Assembly: GCA_019426215.1 (NCBI GenBank)
Contig: CM033402.1
Coordinates: 24,773,102-24,837,101 of the forward strand
Direction: 5' to 3'
Source of the DNA: Buddleja alternifolia
Taxonomy: Eukaryota; Streptophyta; Magnoliopsida; Lamiales; Scrophulariaceae
DNA length: 64,000 nucleotides
Numbering within the stretch: position 1 is the first letter of the stretch; each line of letters opens with the position of its first letter. Shown piece by piece: positions 40,016 through 50,503 of the stretch. Both the position numbers and the translations under genes were made by a program. A model generated the notes under the pieces. It ran no database searches. It saw only the letters and a program-made list of their open reading frames with translations, and was not told the DNA's origin.

Positions 40016-41846
40016 ACACCCCCACACTTATCAATTGCTCGTCCTCGAGCAATAAGAGTTCTAAGATAAGGAAACATCATCAATCAAAGAGAGAAACAAA
40101 AAGAAAACTACCTAACTCACTTTCGTGGAGTAAACGGTTGCATTTAGCGAATGCAACAAGCCTTTGAACCTTTGAGTTACCTCAAAGGACGAGTTATAGT
40201 CTCGTGAGGGTTTGCAGACGATATACCCACAAAATCAAAAGATTTTCAACCCCAATCACTCAACATAAATTACAATGATTAATAGCACACAATGGTATGA
40301 ATTCATCTGTTTATGCTCAAATTACAAATATATACACATCACACACTTGCTCATGTTACGCCTTAACATTGAAAAGATCATCCTAAGGGTGTAGTGTAAT
40401 AAATCTCAAGTATTATAGTCAAGTGGCATTCTTACCACTTTTCAAGCATTAACCCCATATTTATCAACTTTTGATTATTCACATGGTACGAGAATTGAAT
40501 ACAACTTCATAGCCACTTAAAAATTCATCACTTCATTCCACTTTCGGCTTTAACTTATGCACTTTCAACTCGAACATTAGAGGCTAGACCATGTGCAATG
40601 TTCGATCCTCTTAGGCTTTCTATGACACCCTTGTAACGAGCTTTAGGCCAATAACTCCCAAATCAGACGACTTTAGGGTATCAAGTGTGGAGACACTCCT
40701 AAGGGCTTAATTGCTCAAGTGCCAAAGGCCACAAAACCAAACTAGGTCTCTATTCCCTTTACACTTTCATTGGCTTGAGCTTAGCTCAAATTAGCTTAAT
40801 AGTACAGTATTCTAGGCATGGTGCTCTTCGCCCCCAGTATCTATTAAGCCTGACTTTTTCAGTCATACCAATGTTTAACCTCTTTTTATTATTATTAAGC
40901 ACACGAAGTTAACGTTCTCAACTCATAACACATGTGAAAATTCTAAGTTGATATTTCCGGGATCAAGCCTTTAAGTGTTTCAAAATGGTTGCCCACTCAA
41001 CTCCTCTACCCTCGATTTATGTGCATATGTGAATCATCTTAAGGTCAATCTAGTCTAGTTAGGGTCCCACAAGCAAGGAACGATGTGTATAGCCATTAAA
41101 AACCAAATTGATAGAGAAAACATACCATGTATTCAAATTAACCATGCTCAATGCCTCAAGTGAAGGGTTGAAATTCTATCCAAAAATTTGTTATGCTTGA
41201 TTTTCACAAAAAAATTGCACAAAATACATGAAATAGCGACGATTCCCCCAAACTTGAGCTAAAAACAAAGATCCACGACATATAGATACCCCCCCACACT
41301 TAAACTCAACATTACCCTCAATGTTGACGCAATTATACATACTCACAAGGGGAGTAACCGAGAGTACTTACAACAAGGGTGCCAAAAAGCAACCCTCAAT
41401 CACGTGAGATCCGCTCCAAGCTCAAATCGGCCACGAAAGATATTCCAAAGAAAAACTCGTCTACTACATGTTATGCACTCACACACAAACCATCAAGACA
41501 TAAAGAAAAACATGCCAAAAGTGCATGCTTGAACACAACACAAGGAAACAAACTAAACTAAACAAAAAAAACAAAAAGAAAACTTACAAACTTGGGTTGC
41601 CTCCCAAGAAGCGCTAGTTTAGAGTCGGTAGCTCGACATTGTGCTCTTTGAGGTTCAAATAGGTGGTCCATTTAACACGACCAAATCCTTGTTATGCCTC
41701 CTTTTAGCCTCATGGTTTACTTGCTTCCACCAATATTGCAGGGTTTTGTAACAAACCCTTTTTCTCGGATGAGTTTTATCGATCTCATGAACACGACGAT
41801 GGGGTGGAATGTATTTCATACATAAATCTTCTTTTCCCACTTTGTT
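40016..41846 (-). other. 3' noncoding region of Athila-F
   Basis: The minus strand holds a PPT (AAGTGTGGGGGTGT, 40016-40029) next to the LTR and a second AGTGTGGGGGGG tract near 41290 that parallels the paired G-tracts of Athila-G. A small minus-strand frame at 41655-41840 (basic, 61 codons) shows no known motif. No RT or integrase residues are recognisable. Confidence 0.6.
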
Positions 41847-44114
41847 TTATTTATCCTTGGGAACCTCATCCTCCAACTCTAGTGGGCTCTTAGACTTGCC
41901 ACTTTCACATTTCTCATCAAGCAACGGATTAATAGCATTGACATATGAACAAGTAAGATCATCCATAGGCGGTTGCATGTCATGATAAACACCGAATATC
42001 ACCTTTTCATCACCCATCTTCAATGTTAACTTACCCTTTCCCATGTCGATCTTAGCGTTGCTAGTGGCTAGGAATGGTCTTCCTAGGATTAATGGTACCT
42101 CCACATCTTCCTCCATATCGAGTACCACGAAATCAACGGGAAAATAAAACTTGTCGACTTGGACAAGAACGTCTTCGATTATCCCCTTGGGCCTCTTGAT
42201 TGATCGGTCGGCTAGTTGAAGGCTCATTGAGGTCGGCTTGGGATTTCCAAGGCCTAGCTTTTTAAATAGTGAGTATGGAAGAAGATTGATGCTGGCCCCC
42301 GAGTCACATAACACCTTCTTGAACGATAAGGACCCAATCGTGCACGGGATTGTGAGGCTCCCGGGATCTTGGAGCTTAGTTGGCAATTTATTGAGCAATA
42401 CGGCGGAGCATTCTTCCGTGAGGCACACCGTCTCATTCTCCTCCCACTTCTGCTTATTGGAGAGTATGTCCTTGAAGAACTTCACATAATTCGGCATTTG
42501 GAGAATGGCGTCAATAAATGGAATATTAATTCTCACTTCCCGAAGGATTGCCAAAATTCGAAGAAAGCTCGAATCCATCTCCTTTTTCATCTTTTTGTGA
42601 GCATTTGGGAAGGGGAGACAAACTTCGATAGGGGGAGAAAGCGTTGGATTAGACGGATGAAAACCCACTGAAACAGGAGGCGGCGCCTGGGCGCGTATAT
42701 TGGCGCCTAGGCGCGGATCTGTAGGCGCCTGGGCGTGCATGTCGGGGCGCTCGGGCGCGGATGTACTGGCAATGTCACTCTCTAATTGTTTTCCACTTCT
42801 CAAGGTTATGGCATTGCTTTGAGCCTTCGAGTTCTTTTCCGTATCGCTTGGGAGAGTCCCCGCAGCTCTACCGTTAACCGCATTAGACAGTTGCCCCACT
42901 TGTGTTTGCAAATCCTTCATCTCCATACACATATCCTTTATCATACCCCGAAGTTCATTGAACGATGTATCGGACTTTTTTATGTGAGCATCTAGTTTCT
43001 CATCGATTGTGGGAGGTCGCATTTGCACTTGACCTTGACCTTGTCCATTGAAATTGCCTTGCCTCGGGGGTGGATTATTGAAAGGTGGCCGTGGAGCTTG
43101 ATAGATCCCCGGTTGTGCGTTTTGTGTGGGGTTGGGCCTTTTTGGAAAATTCTCGGGTACATGAAAGTTCACCCGAGGTTGATTGTCATTCCCCACATAA
43201 TTGACGTTGCCAACCTCCGGTTCCAAGGCTACTACTTCCTCAATACAAGCAACCTTTTTAGAGGATGAGGCCTCTTCATCGTCGGGGTAAAGCTCGTCTT
43301 CTCGGGCCAACTGTTCTATTTTGTCCCATACACTTTGACAGTCTAACCCAAGGAGATCTCCACCAGCACCCGCGTTGAGTCTATTCCGAATACGTGACCG
43401 AACCCCATCATGGAAATGTAGTACTTGTTCATTCAAACCAAAAGTATGATCGGGGCATTTTCGGAGCATGCCCTTATATCTAGCCCAAACCTCGGCTAAA
43501 GACTCATTGCTCCTTTGCCTAAACCCTTTTATATTACTCCGGAGCTCATTGATTTTGGAGGGTGGAAAGAATTTATTTAAAAAGGCATCGACCAACTCAC
43601 CCCATGTTGTAATAGATTGTGGAGGTAAGGATTTGTACCATGTTGTCGCCCTATCCTTCAATGAGAAATGGAAGACTCTTAGACGAATCGCATCAAGATC
43701 TCGTGGGTGATATTGAATGGTCACAAGAGCATCATCTATGGTTTCCAAATGAGCGTGTGGTGATTCGTGCGGTTCTCCATAGAAAGGATCTCCTTGCACC
43801 ATATTAAAAATGTGAGCCGGAATGTGGTAGTTTGGTGCAAAGAAGTTAGACACGACCACGGGCCCCGGAATAGTATGGACCCTAGGTGGTAAGCTACCCC
43901 GAACCGACGAGAGTTGTGGAGGAGGTACCGCTTGCATGGCTTGTAGAACACCTTGTAACCACTCCCTAGTTTCCGGTGAGTTCATGTCCGGGAAATTTCC
44001 ATTCGGGTTTTGGTTGAGATTATTGACCATTTCTCTTGCTCGCCTACTAGTCCGAAGAACTCGTTCAATTTCGGGCTCCAACTCGTATAGAGGCTCGTTT
44101 GAGGAGCGGGTCAT
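41847..44114 (-). CDS. Athila-type Gag and aspartic protease (Athila-F)
   Basis: Uninterrupted frame of ~755 codons from ATG 44114 (MTRSSNEPLYELEPEIERVL); codons upstream to 44165 are probably leader. The Gag core lies at about residues 125-260 (FYGEPHESPHAHLETIDD, FSLKDRATTWYKSLPP, LNKFFPPSKINELRSNI, ESLAEVWARYKGMLRKCPDH). A Gln/Pro-rich section follows, then MIKDMCMEMKDLQTQVGQL (helical), AITLRSGKQL (a conserved Athila landmark), and the protease with LCDSGASINLLPYSLFKKLG (catalytic D-S-G) and VPLILGRPFLATSNAKID. It stops at 41847 shortly after the protease without entering RT. A repeat of GGCGCC-type palindromes near 42682-42760 encodes an APT/DPRLGA-like stretch. The intact frame in an element lacking pol suggests retained function in trans mobilisation. 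Confidence 0.88.
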   Translation of the reverse strand: MTRSSNEPLYELEPEIERVLRTSRRAREMVNNLNQNPNGNFPDMNSPETREWLQGVLQAMQAVPPPQLSSVRGSLPPRVHTIPGPVVVSNFFAPNYHIPAHIFNMVQGDPFYGEPHESPHAHLETIDDALVTIQYHPRDLDAIRLRVFHFSLKDRATTWYKSLPPQSITTWGELVDAFLNKFFPPSKINELRSNIKGFRQRSNESLAEVWARYKGMLRKCPDHTFGLNEQVLHFHDGVRSRIRNRLNAGAGGDLLGLDCQSVWDKIEQLAREDELYPDDEEASSSKKVACIEEVVALEPEVGNVNYVGNDNQPRVNFHVPENFPKRPNPTQNAQPGIYQAPRPPFNNPPPRQGNFNGQGQGQVQMRPPTIDEKLDAHIKKSDTSFNELRGMIKDMCMEMKDLQTQVGQLSNAVNGRAAGTLPSDTEKNSKAQSNAITLRSGKQLESDIASTSAPERPDMHAQAPTDPRLGANIRAQAPPPVSVGFHPSNPTLSPPIEVCLPFPNAHKKMKKEMDSSFLRILAILREVRINIPFIDAILQMPNYVKFFKDILSNKQKWEENETVCLTEECSAVLLNKLPTKLQDPGSLTIPCTIGSLSFKKVLCDSGASINLLPYSLFKKLGLGNPKPTSMSLQLADRSIKRPKGIIEDVLVQVDKFYFPVDFVVLDMEEDVEVPLILGRPFLATSNAKIDMGKGKLTLKMGDEKVIFGVYHDMQPPMDDLTCSYVNAINPLLDEKCESGKSKSPLELEDEVPKDK

Positions 44115-44248
44115 GCACCTCAAGAACCTAACAATTAAATACAAGAACAAAATTAGACTAAACACGAAAATAAAAGAAAATCAAGAAATAAACAAAAACT
44201 AAGAATTATGAAAAATGTAAACGAAAATCAAAAACTAAAATAAACAAG

Positions 44249-44266
44249 TCCCCGGCAACGGCGTCA
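44249..44266 (-). other. Primer-binding site of Athila-F (tRNA-Asp type)
   Basis: Minus-strand TGACGCCGTTGCCGGGGA, close to the TGGCGCCGTTGCCGGGGA PBS common in Athila and related gypsy elements, six bases inside the LTR end. One G-to-A change is visible. Confidence 0.88.
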
Positions 44267-44272
44267 AAAACT

Positions 44273-45990
44273 TGACACGCTAAAAGCTAACGTGCTATGA
44301 TAGCAAGTGCACTAGCCGTGTGTAGTAATAAGTGTGGACGAAAAGTCCGGGTTGTCGAACCACGGAGACTTGAATTTTAGTTAAAGATTCGTAATGAAGG
44401 TAAAGACAATTAAAGTAAAGCAAGAGAAAAACAATTAAGTAAACGAAAGATCAAAGGAGGGAACAAGCTATGAATTAAACCTCACGAATTGGTTAAAAAG
44501 ACTAAGGCACATGCTATGACAAAATCCACTCGTCTATATATATGAGCTACTCTTCAAATTATTAGACTCCTATTGCTTTGGTGAAAACTCCTTAATTAAT
44601 CATTACCCGATGTCTCGGCACATAACAATCCTATGATTGATTGACGGTTCTCTAAATATGTCTATCCGAGAATCTAATCAACAACCACGCATTAACGTTC
44701 TAGAGTTTCCCCGGATAAATCCGGCCAACCGCACCCGGAAATCTTTACCTATTTCTTGGAGCAATTCCACATTAGTTTCGGATGATGTGTTGATTCATTT
44801 GAACCCTACCCTATCTTCTCTCGAATGACTAGATTAGGCACAATAGCAAGCATATGGAGATCAAGCATATGATTGTGATAAAAGCACAAAATCAACACAC
44901 AAAGCAATTAGGAGAATTAATACGAAAATTAACTTCACATATATAGATTCATGAATTCGGCCTTCACATGGCCATAGTTCTACAAGATTAGCTCATATTC
45001 AATAGCTCAAGAAGGTCTAAAACAATCATATACATAGTTATTAACATAAACATGTAAATGAAATGCAAAAGAAACTCCCTAAGTCTTGAATGATGATGAA
45101 TCCTTGCTTGTAGCTTCAATCTCTAGCTCAATCCCCCTTCTTTGCAATCTTCAAAATGATGAAGAATGGTGATGAATGATGATGGGTGAAGAGTAATGGC
45201 CAGCTGCCTCCTCCTCCCAAGTGTCTTCGGTCAAGAGTGAAGAAAATGGCTTAAGAAGACAAGAAATGATGGGCTCCCTATTGTGTGTCTCCCTAGTGTG
45301 TCCTCCACTACTCTAAAGTGTGTAGTATAAAATTCCATAAAGTAGATCTACCAAGAAACACACTTATGACATCCCCTCAACACATGTGATGACCTCTTGG
45401 CTTTAAATATTCCATTCCACCATCAAATGATGAACTTTTGGCTGAAAGGAATCAAAACTTGGGTGTGGTCACGCCTAGGCGCGGGCATGACGGCGCTCGG
45501 GCGCCGCTGACAGAATGCTGAAATTAAATGCAATGTGGCCTGCGCAGCAATCGTATTTCATTCATAACGCTCTCCACGAAACTCCGATTTGGATTATTCA
45601 AGTCCTCATTTGAAGCTAACACATAGTTCTACAACATTGTAGAAGGGAACTTCATCCAATTCGGTCTCTAAACATACAGAAATAGCGCTCAACCGTGGAA
45701 ACTAATGCAGATACGGCGCCCAGGCGTGGACAGGACGGCGCCTAGGCGTGGACAGCAGAATGTTGACGTTATTTGCATCTTGTCCGGCGCCTGGGCGTGG
45801 ACGACAGAAGCAAATTGGCCTGAACTTGTTTTATACGTCGTTTTTCGCCTCGTTTCTTCGTATGCTCAAATTTATCACCTGTAATCACTTAACACCCCGC
45901 TTAAACGCAAATGTGGCATGATTTTGTCAATAAATGAATCCATAGCATAAGTCCCATGGGCTTAAAAACACGTAAAAATGCCTCTTATCA
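44273..45990 (-). repeat. 5' LTR of Athila-F (about 1.7 kb)
   Basis: Plus-strand view TGACACGCTAAAAGC...CCTCTTATCA. Minus-strand TATA-like ATATTTAAAG at 45401-45410. Several GC-rich near-palindromes (ACGCCTAGGCGCGG, GGCGCCCAGGCGTGG, GGCGCCTAGGCGTGG, GGCGCCTGGGCGTGG) lie at 45470-45803, upstream of that TATA in the direction of transcription. Confidence 0.85.
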
Positions 45991-47374
45991 CAAACCTATA
46001 GGTTTTGCTCTCAGAGACTACAATATTCGTGTGTATGAGCCTCTTCGCCCTAACTTTCTCAATCCATCAGAGGCAGTCTTAAACAGAGAAAGATACACAC
46101 ACTTTCCTCATATTGCCAATAGTCCTGAAAATCTAACTTCGGTCAATGCACTGTGCCTATGGAAAAATAAAGCAGTTCATGCCGGTGAGCGTCTCGAATC
46201 TCTCACAGGTTTGATCCAGACTGAAGCTAATGCATATTTTGATAGCGTCTGGAATGGTAACTATCAGACTGATAGATATCGTTTTGAATCTATCAGAGAT
46301 AGTCACCATGAAGGCATTAGAGCTATTGTCAACGCTAGCACAGACTACTGTATGAACGAAGTCAATTGGGTTGAAGCGTATATGGGTCATCAATATATCT
46401 TCACAAAGTTAGTTCAAGCTCCCCATTTATTTGGCATAGGCATGCATGATAAGAAGCGTCATTTCGCCAAGTATTGCCTGAAGAAGCGCCAATAGAGAGT
46501 TGGACCTGTTCTCAAGCTCCCACTAATTAGACATCAGATTGAGCAGTGTCTGCGTCAAGAGTTTCACAGAGTGTCCATTACTCCTCTACATTTCAACGCT
46601 CAAGCGTCTACCAGTGGCAGTACTCAAATTACTAGCTTGAATTTCGCTCCAAGCCACTGTGAAGATAACTTTAATTTGATGGTGAAGATTATGACTCCCT
46701 TATCTCATTTCGACAGAATCTTCACTGCCAATCTCAGACAATGGAACGGCTCAGTAATCAATTCATTTTGAGGATATCCACTGCTCCCTTCTATCCGCAA
46801 AGAGGTACTCAGTCATTATGAGTTTGTCCTCTCACTGCTAGAAAGAAATTAAGGACGGGCTCAAGCGATCTATCCATATTTAGAAGAGTACTATGCTGCT
46901 TATGTGCCTGAAGATCAGCGTCTCAAGTCTCTTCCTTCTGACTACTTAATTGGATTTTCCAGAGATTCCTTCCCAGATTCAATTTTCTCTATCTGTCAAG
47001 CGCCGTCCAAAGTCTTTCCGCACCATGTGCTTGATATCATTGGTCCCATGCACATCATGGCCATTGATAGTCCCCTTCGCACATTCATTTCCTGTACTTG
47101 CATTTCTAGCACCAGACTCACTGAACTTTTGGAAGCTGCGTCCACTTCTCTTGCCGATTTAGCAAATTGGAACTTCCAATTCTATGACTTTCGCCAATCA
47201 GGGTCAGCGCTTGAGGAAGTGCCTGCTAAGTCAGTTGAAGCATACACTTCTGAAGTTGCAAGTATTCCAGCGTCTGCTGAAGAACCAGTTCAAGCGTCTC
47301 AACCAGAGGATATTCCTGACGCTCCTGAACTCGTTGCTGATGATATTGCTGAGGATCTTTCTCTTGACGTATGA
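45991..47374 (+). pseudogene. Extra 3' gene of SIRE-H, N-proximal part with stops
   Basis: Homologous to SIRE-A 6473-8238 (compare LWKNKAVHAGERLESLTG, ANAYFDSVWNGNYQTDRYRFE, then YIFTKLVQAPHLFGIG). Stops occur near 46493, 46769, 46850 and 47372. Between them the reading is continuous (SITPLHFNAQASTSGSTQI, PEDQRLKSLPSDYLIGFSRD, HHVLDIIGPMHIMAIDSP, like HVMEALGPLWVIGI in SIRE-A). It is cut at its left end by Athila-F. Confidence 0.72.
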
Positions 47375-47491
47375 GGTACTGTCTTTGATCCGGCGTATCA
47401 AGTTCCTATTGACTCTCTTAAACACTCATCCAGGTTCAAGCGACCGGCTCCTCAAGCTGTTCAATCAGATGAGAATCAATCTTTTGGTCCT

Positions 47492-48454
47492 TTGCTCAAA
47501 TCCGTTTTGGAGGATATCAGTGCTCATGCTAATCAGAACGAAGAATCTCTCCACTGGATTAAAGATGATTTAGCAAAGATTGAGTCTCACGTTATGAGAT
47601 TTATCAAAAAAAAAAAAGAGTCTCACGTTATGAGGGCTCAAATTGCTCATATGCGTAGTTCAGCTCAAGCAGCTATTGGTGAGTGCAGACAAGCTTTTCA
47701 AGAAATGCATGATGCTACTCAAGCCAACCAACGTCCCATAAAAGAAGAGTTTGAAAAGCGCCTTGAAACCCTAGAGACATCTCTGAACAACGCTACCAGC
47801 ACCAAGCTCCTCGCACTGCAGGAACGCTTCGACAAGCGTCTGGACAACATCACAGACTCTATGTCTCAGATTGCTTATCAGGTAAGTTTACTTACAGAAC
47901 ATTTTCTAAAGTCGGATGATGGCAATAAGGGGGAAGAGAAGAAGAAAGGAGAAAAGAGGAAAGCGTCTAGTTCAAGAGCTCAAGAGCCTCCGCCTCCTAA
48001 GCGTCAAGGTTTACCTTCTCCTTCTGCGCTAAGTCTCCCTTCTTGGATAACTGCTGTTGGAGTAAATGATTCTGCTGGAGCGCCTAGTAGAACGCTAAGA
48101 GAACCTCCACAAGCACTCTATCCGAATCTACCAATACCTTCTAGAGCACTGCTTGAACAGTTTGACATCCCTCTTCAAAGAGCATCTATTCCCGAACCTA
48201 CAGATCCAAGAATTTTAGCTGAAGAAAGGCAGATGTCTGACTTCATCCGAAATTTCAGAATTTGCCTAAGGTATATTGGTATTGACCCAACTGACTGGGA
48301 CAAACACTTTACTGTTTTCAAGAAGAGACAACAAGAGGAAAATAAGCTCATAATCAACAAAGATCATGAAGCGATGATGACCTTGGAAGACAACCTGACT
48401 GAAGCTATCCGAGCTGAAATGCCCAAGCGATACAAAGTTAGACCAAGTCGTTAA
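47492..48454 (+). CDS. C-terminal part of the SIRE-H extra gene (open frame, 320 codons)
   Basis: Longest intact piece of the SIRE extra gene in the window. It starts with helical sequence (LEDISAHANQNEESLHWIKD), a KKKK run encoded by an A-rich tract at 47608-47619 followed by a duplicated SHVMR, and a likely coiled coil (LALQERFDKRLDNITDSMSQ). A basic patch (KGEEKKKGEKRKASSSR, possible nuclear localisation signal), a Pro/Ser linker (EPPPPKRQGLPSPSALSLPS) and a C-terminal helical region (IRNFRICLRYIGIDPTDWDK) follow, ending YKVRPSR. It corresponds to SIRE-A 5467-6410. No enzyme motif or membrane span is seen. Confidence 0.68.
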   Translation: MLKSVLEDISAHANQNEESLHWIKDDLAKIESHVMRFIKKKKESHVMRAQIAHMRSSAQAAIGECRQAFQEMHDATQANQRPIKEEFEKRLETLETSLNNATSTKLLALQERFDKRLDNITDSMSQIAYQVSLLTEHFLKSDDGNKGEEKKKGEKRKASSSRAQEPPPPKRQGLPSPSALSLPSWITAVGVNDSAGAPSRTLREPPQALYPNLPIPSRALLEQFDIPLQRASIPEPTDPRILAEERQMSDFIRNFRICLRYIGIDPTDWDKHFTVFKKRQQEENKLIINKDHEAMMTLEDNLTEAIRAEMPKRYKVRPSR

Positions 48455-48685
48455 AGCTTTTTGATTTGCATTATCTATATTCTTGTCTCTTACATTTTTG
48501 TTTGTTTAGTTGTAAAAATGCTTGTAATCTTTGATATATATAAAATGCATTTTTCAGCTGAAACATCTTGTTGAAGCATAACTAACTATATCTAACCTTA
48601 TCTAATCAAAGCTAACTTTTATTTTGGCTGTCTAACTCTTAAACTATAAAAGAGTAAGTATTGTCATCATCAAAAAGGGGGAAAT
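48455..48685 (+). other. 3' UTR and polypurine tract of SIRE-H
   Basis: Noncoding, ends with AAAAAGGGGGAAAT at 48672-48685 immediately before the LTR; identical to the SIRE-A PPT. Confidence 0.85.
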
Positions 48686-50251
48686 TGTTAGGAATTTCAT
48701 GTAAGATGTTTTGATGATGACAATTAGGACTTTATGTTAGACTCCAAAATATGTAAGTTTGATTCTACTTAGAAACTTGTATAAGCTTTGAAGCGTTAGA
48801 TTTGTAATAGGCTTTGTTTATTTTCTATTCTAGATTGTTAGGCTAAGTTGTCTTAGACTGAGTGTCTGAAATGTTCTGAGTGAGTTTATCGGAAGTAAAG
48901 TATGAAGACTCAAGCGCCTGAAGTCTGAATAAAGATGAAGATTCCAAGCGTCCAGAATGACCAGCTACATCAAGCGTCACCTTATGGGACAAAAGTGATT
49001 CAAGGATGAACAAGCGTCTATCAATGACTGATTTCACCTGAATTTATTTCTAAGTCCATAAGGAGTTTAATGCAAATATTCTCAATGCATTAAGTGCCAA
49101 CAGGCATTTAATTCAAATGCATTAAATGCTGATAAGAGCATTAAATATGATAAGCACTTTCAGACATACGGAGAATCCACCCTATTGGACAGTCAACATT
49201 TCATAGACTGCAGCACCAACTTCGTGCAGCAGATTTTCAGGAAAAAGGACAAAAGTTGTTCACTCACGGAAGTGAGAGACACGCACTCGTGCATGTGTCA
49301 AACGGACACTTTCTCCAAGAATGCCTATAAATAGGACTTCAACAACAAGCCAAAAAACAGAACGATCGATTTCCAAGCCAAATTGTTGTTGCATTGAAGT
49401 CTCATTCCTTAAACTCTCAGAAAAGCCAGATTTTCAAGAAAACATTCTCTTTGCTTTTCTTCAATTCCTGAGACAGTCAACCAATATCTCAAACATTCTT
49501 TTCAGAGAAACCCACATTACTACTGAGATATTCCTAGTTGTTAGAACTTTATCAAAATCAAACAAACCTTTTAGAAAAATCCTTATCCAAGTCTCGCGAT
49601 CCGTGTGAAGTCGAAGTTGGATACTTTCAGTATTTCTGGGTGAAAGAAGCAAGGGGATTGAAGTGATTTGGAGCAGAAATCTGTGTGATCAAGGAGCTTA
49701 AGTCATTGACATCCATCTCTCCCTAATTTGTAGAAGATTCTATGTGATTCTTTGAGAATCATTTTAGTGAATTGCCTCCAAGTGTTCAAGGAGAAGAAGG
49801 ACGTAGTTGAGATTACACCACCCAACGAACCTTACAAATATTGTGTTCCTTACTTTACATTCAGTTTTTCATATTGTTATACGATAAACTAATCAAGTAA
49901 AACTTAATCAAACGCTAAGCAACTAAATACACTTTCTGTGACGCTAAAGTTTTAAAAAAAGAAGACTACAAAAATCATTCTGCTGTGCTAACACTAATTA
50001 AAAAACTGAACGCTTAAACCTACTTGATTAAAGTATTCAAATCTTGAAGTCTAAGTTAACTTTCTAAAAATAGTCTTCATCAGACGCTTAGCCTAAGCGT
50101 CTATATTTCAAGTAAACGCTCAGTCAAGCGTCTACATTTCAAGCGTCCAAAACCCTTTTAATACGAAACTTTTTAAGGTCGAAAAAGACTTCAGGGTCTA
50201 TTCAATCCCCCCCCCCTTCTAAACCCTTTCATATGCCACTTGGGACCAACA
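48686..50251 (+). repeat. 3' LTR of SIRE-H (about 1.57 kb)
   Basis: TGTTAGGAATTTCATG...GGGACCAACA. TATA GCCTATAAATAGG at 49323-49335. CAAGCGTC-type words cluster near 48910-49020 and 50090-50157. A C-run (about 50206-50216) near the end mirrors the G-run in the SIRE-A 3' LTR. Confidence 0.88.
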
Positions 50252-50503
50252 CATGTCATTTCATAAGTTCCAATGAGCCATACATCGTTACAGATTGCAA
50301 CTTATTGAAAATTTTGAAGAACTCAATCACTCACTACGAAATCTTTCCATAGGATTTTCGTTCATTGCAGAGGGAGTGCAATGGTTTGAAAAATATAGTG
50401 GGAGCCAAGTCAAAAATTAAAGTCCTAATTTTTACTTGGGTACAACATAATTATCTAATTGAATCTTGGTTTATTTTCTGTAGTAATAAATTTCTCTCTC
50501 AAA

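Larger units (their letters stand above)
39956..45990 (-). mobile_element. Athila-F: non-autonomous Athila-type element (gag-protease only)
   Basis: Minus-strand element: full 5' LTR 44273-45990, PBS of the tRNA-Asp type, gag-protease 41847-44114, ~1.8 kb noncoding, PPT, and only the first ~60 bases of the 3' LTR (39956-40015). RT, RNase H and integrase are absent, so it would depend on a helper. It interrupts the extra gene of SIRE-H at 45990. The 3' LTR is cut exactly where the Athila-G LTR ends. Confidence 0.85.
45991..50251 (+). mobile_element. SIRE-H: 3' half of a plus-strand SIRE element
   Basis: Contains most of the extra 3' gene (45991-48454), a short UTR, a perfect PPT (48672-48685) and a full LTR. 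Its 5' half (LTR, gag, pol) is not in the window; the left side is interrupted by Athila-F. The right side abuts the 5' leader region of Copia-D. Confidence 0.85.

Noticed and set aside
42238..44202. Several plus-strand frames of 60-100 codons
   Set aside because: Antisense shadows of the Athila-F gag-protease frame.
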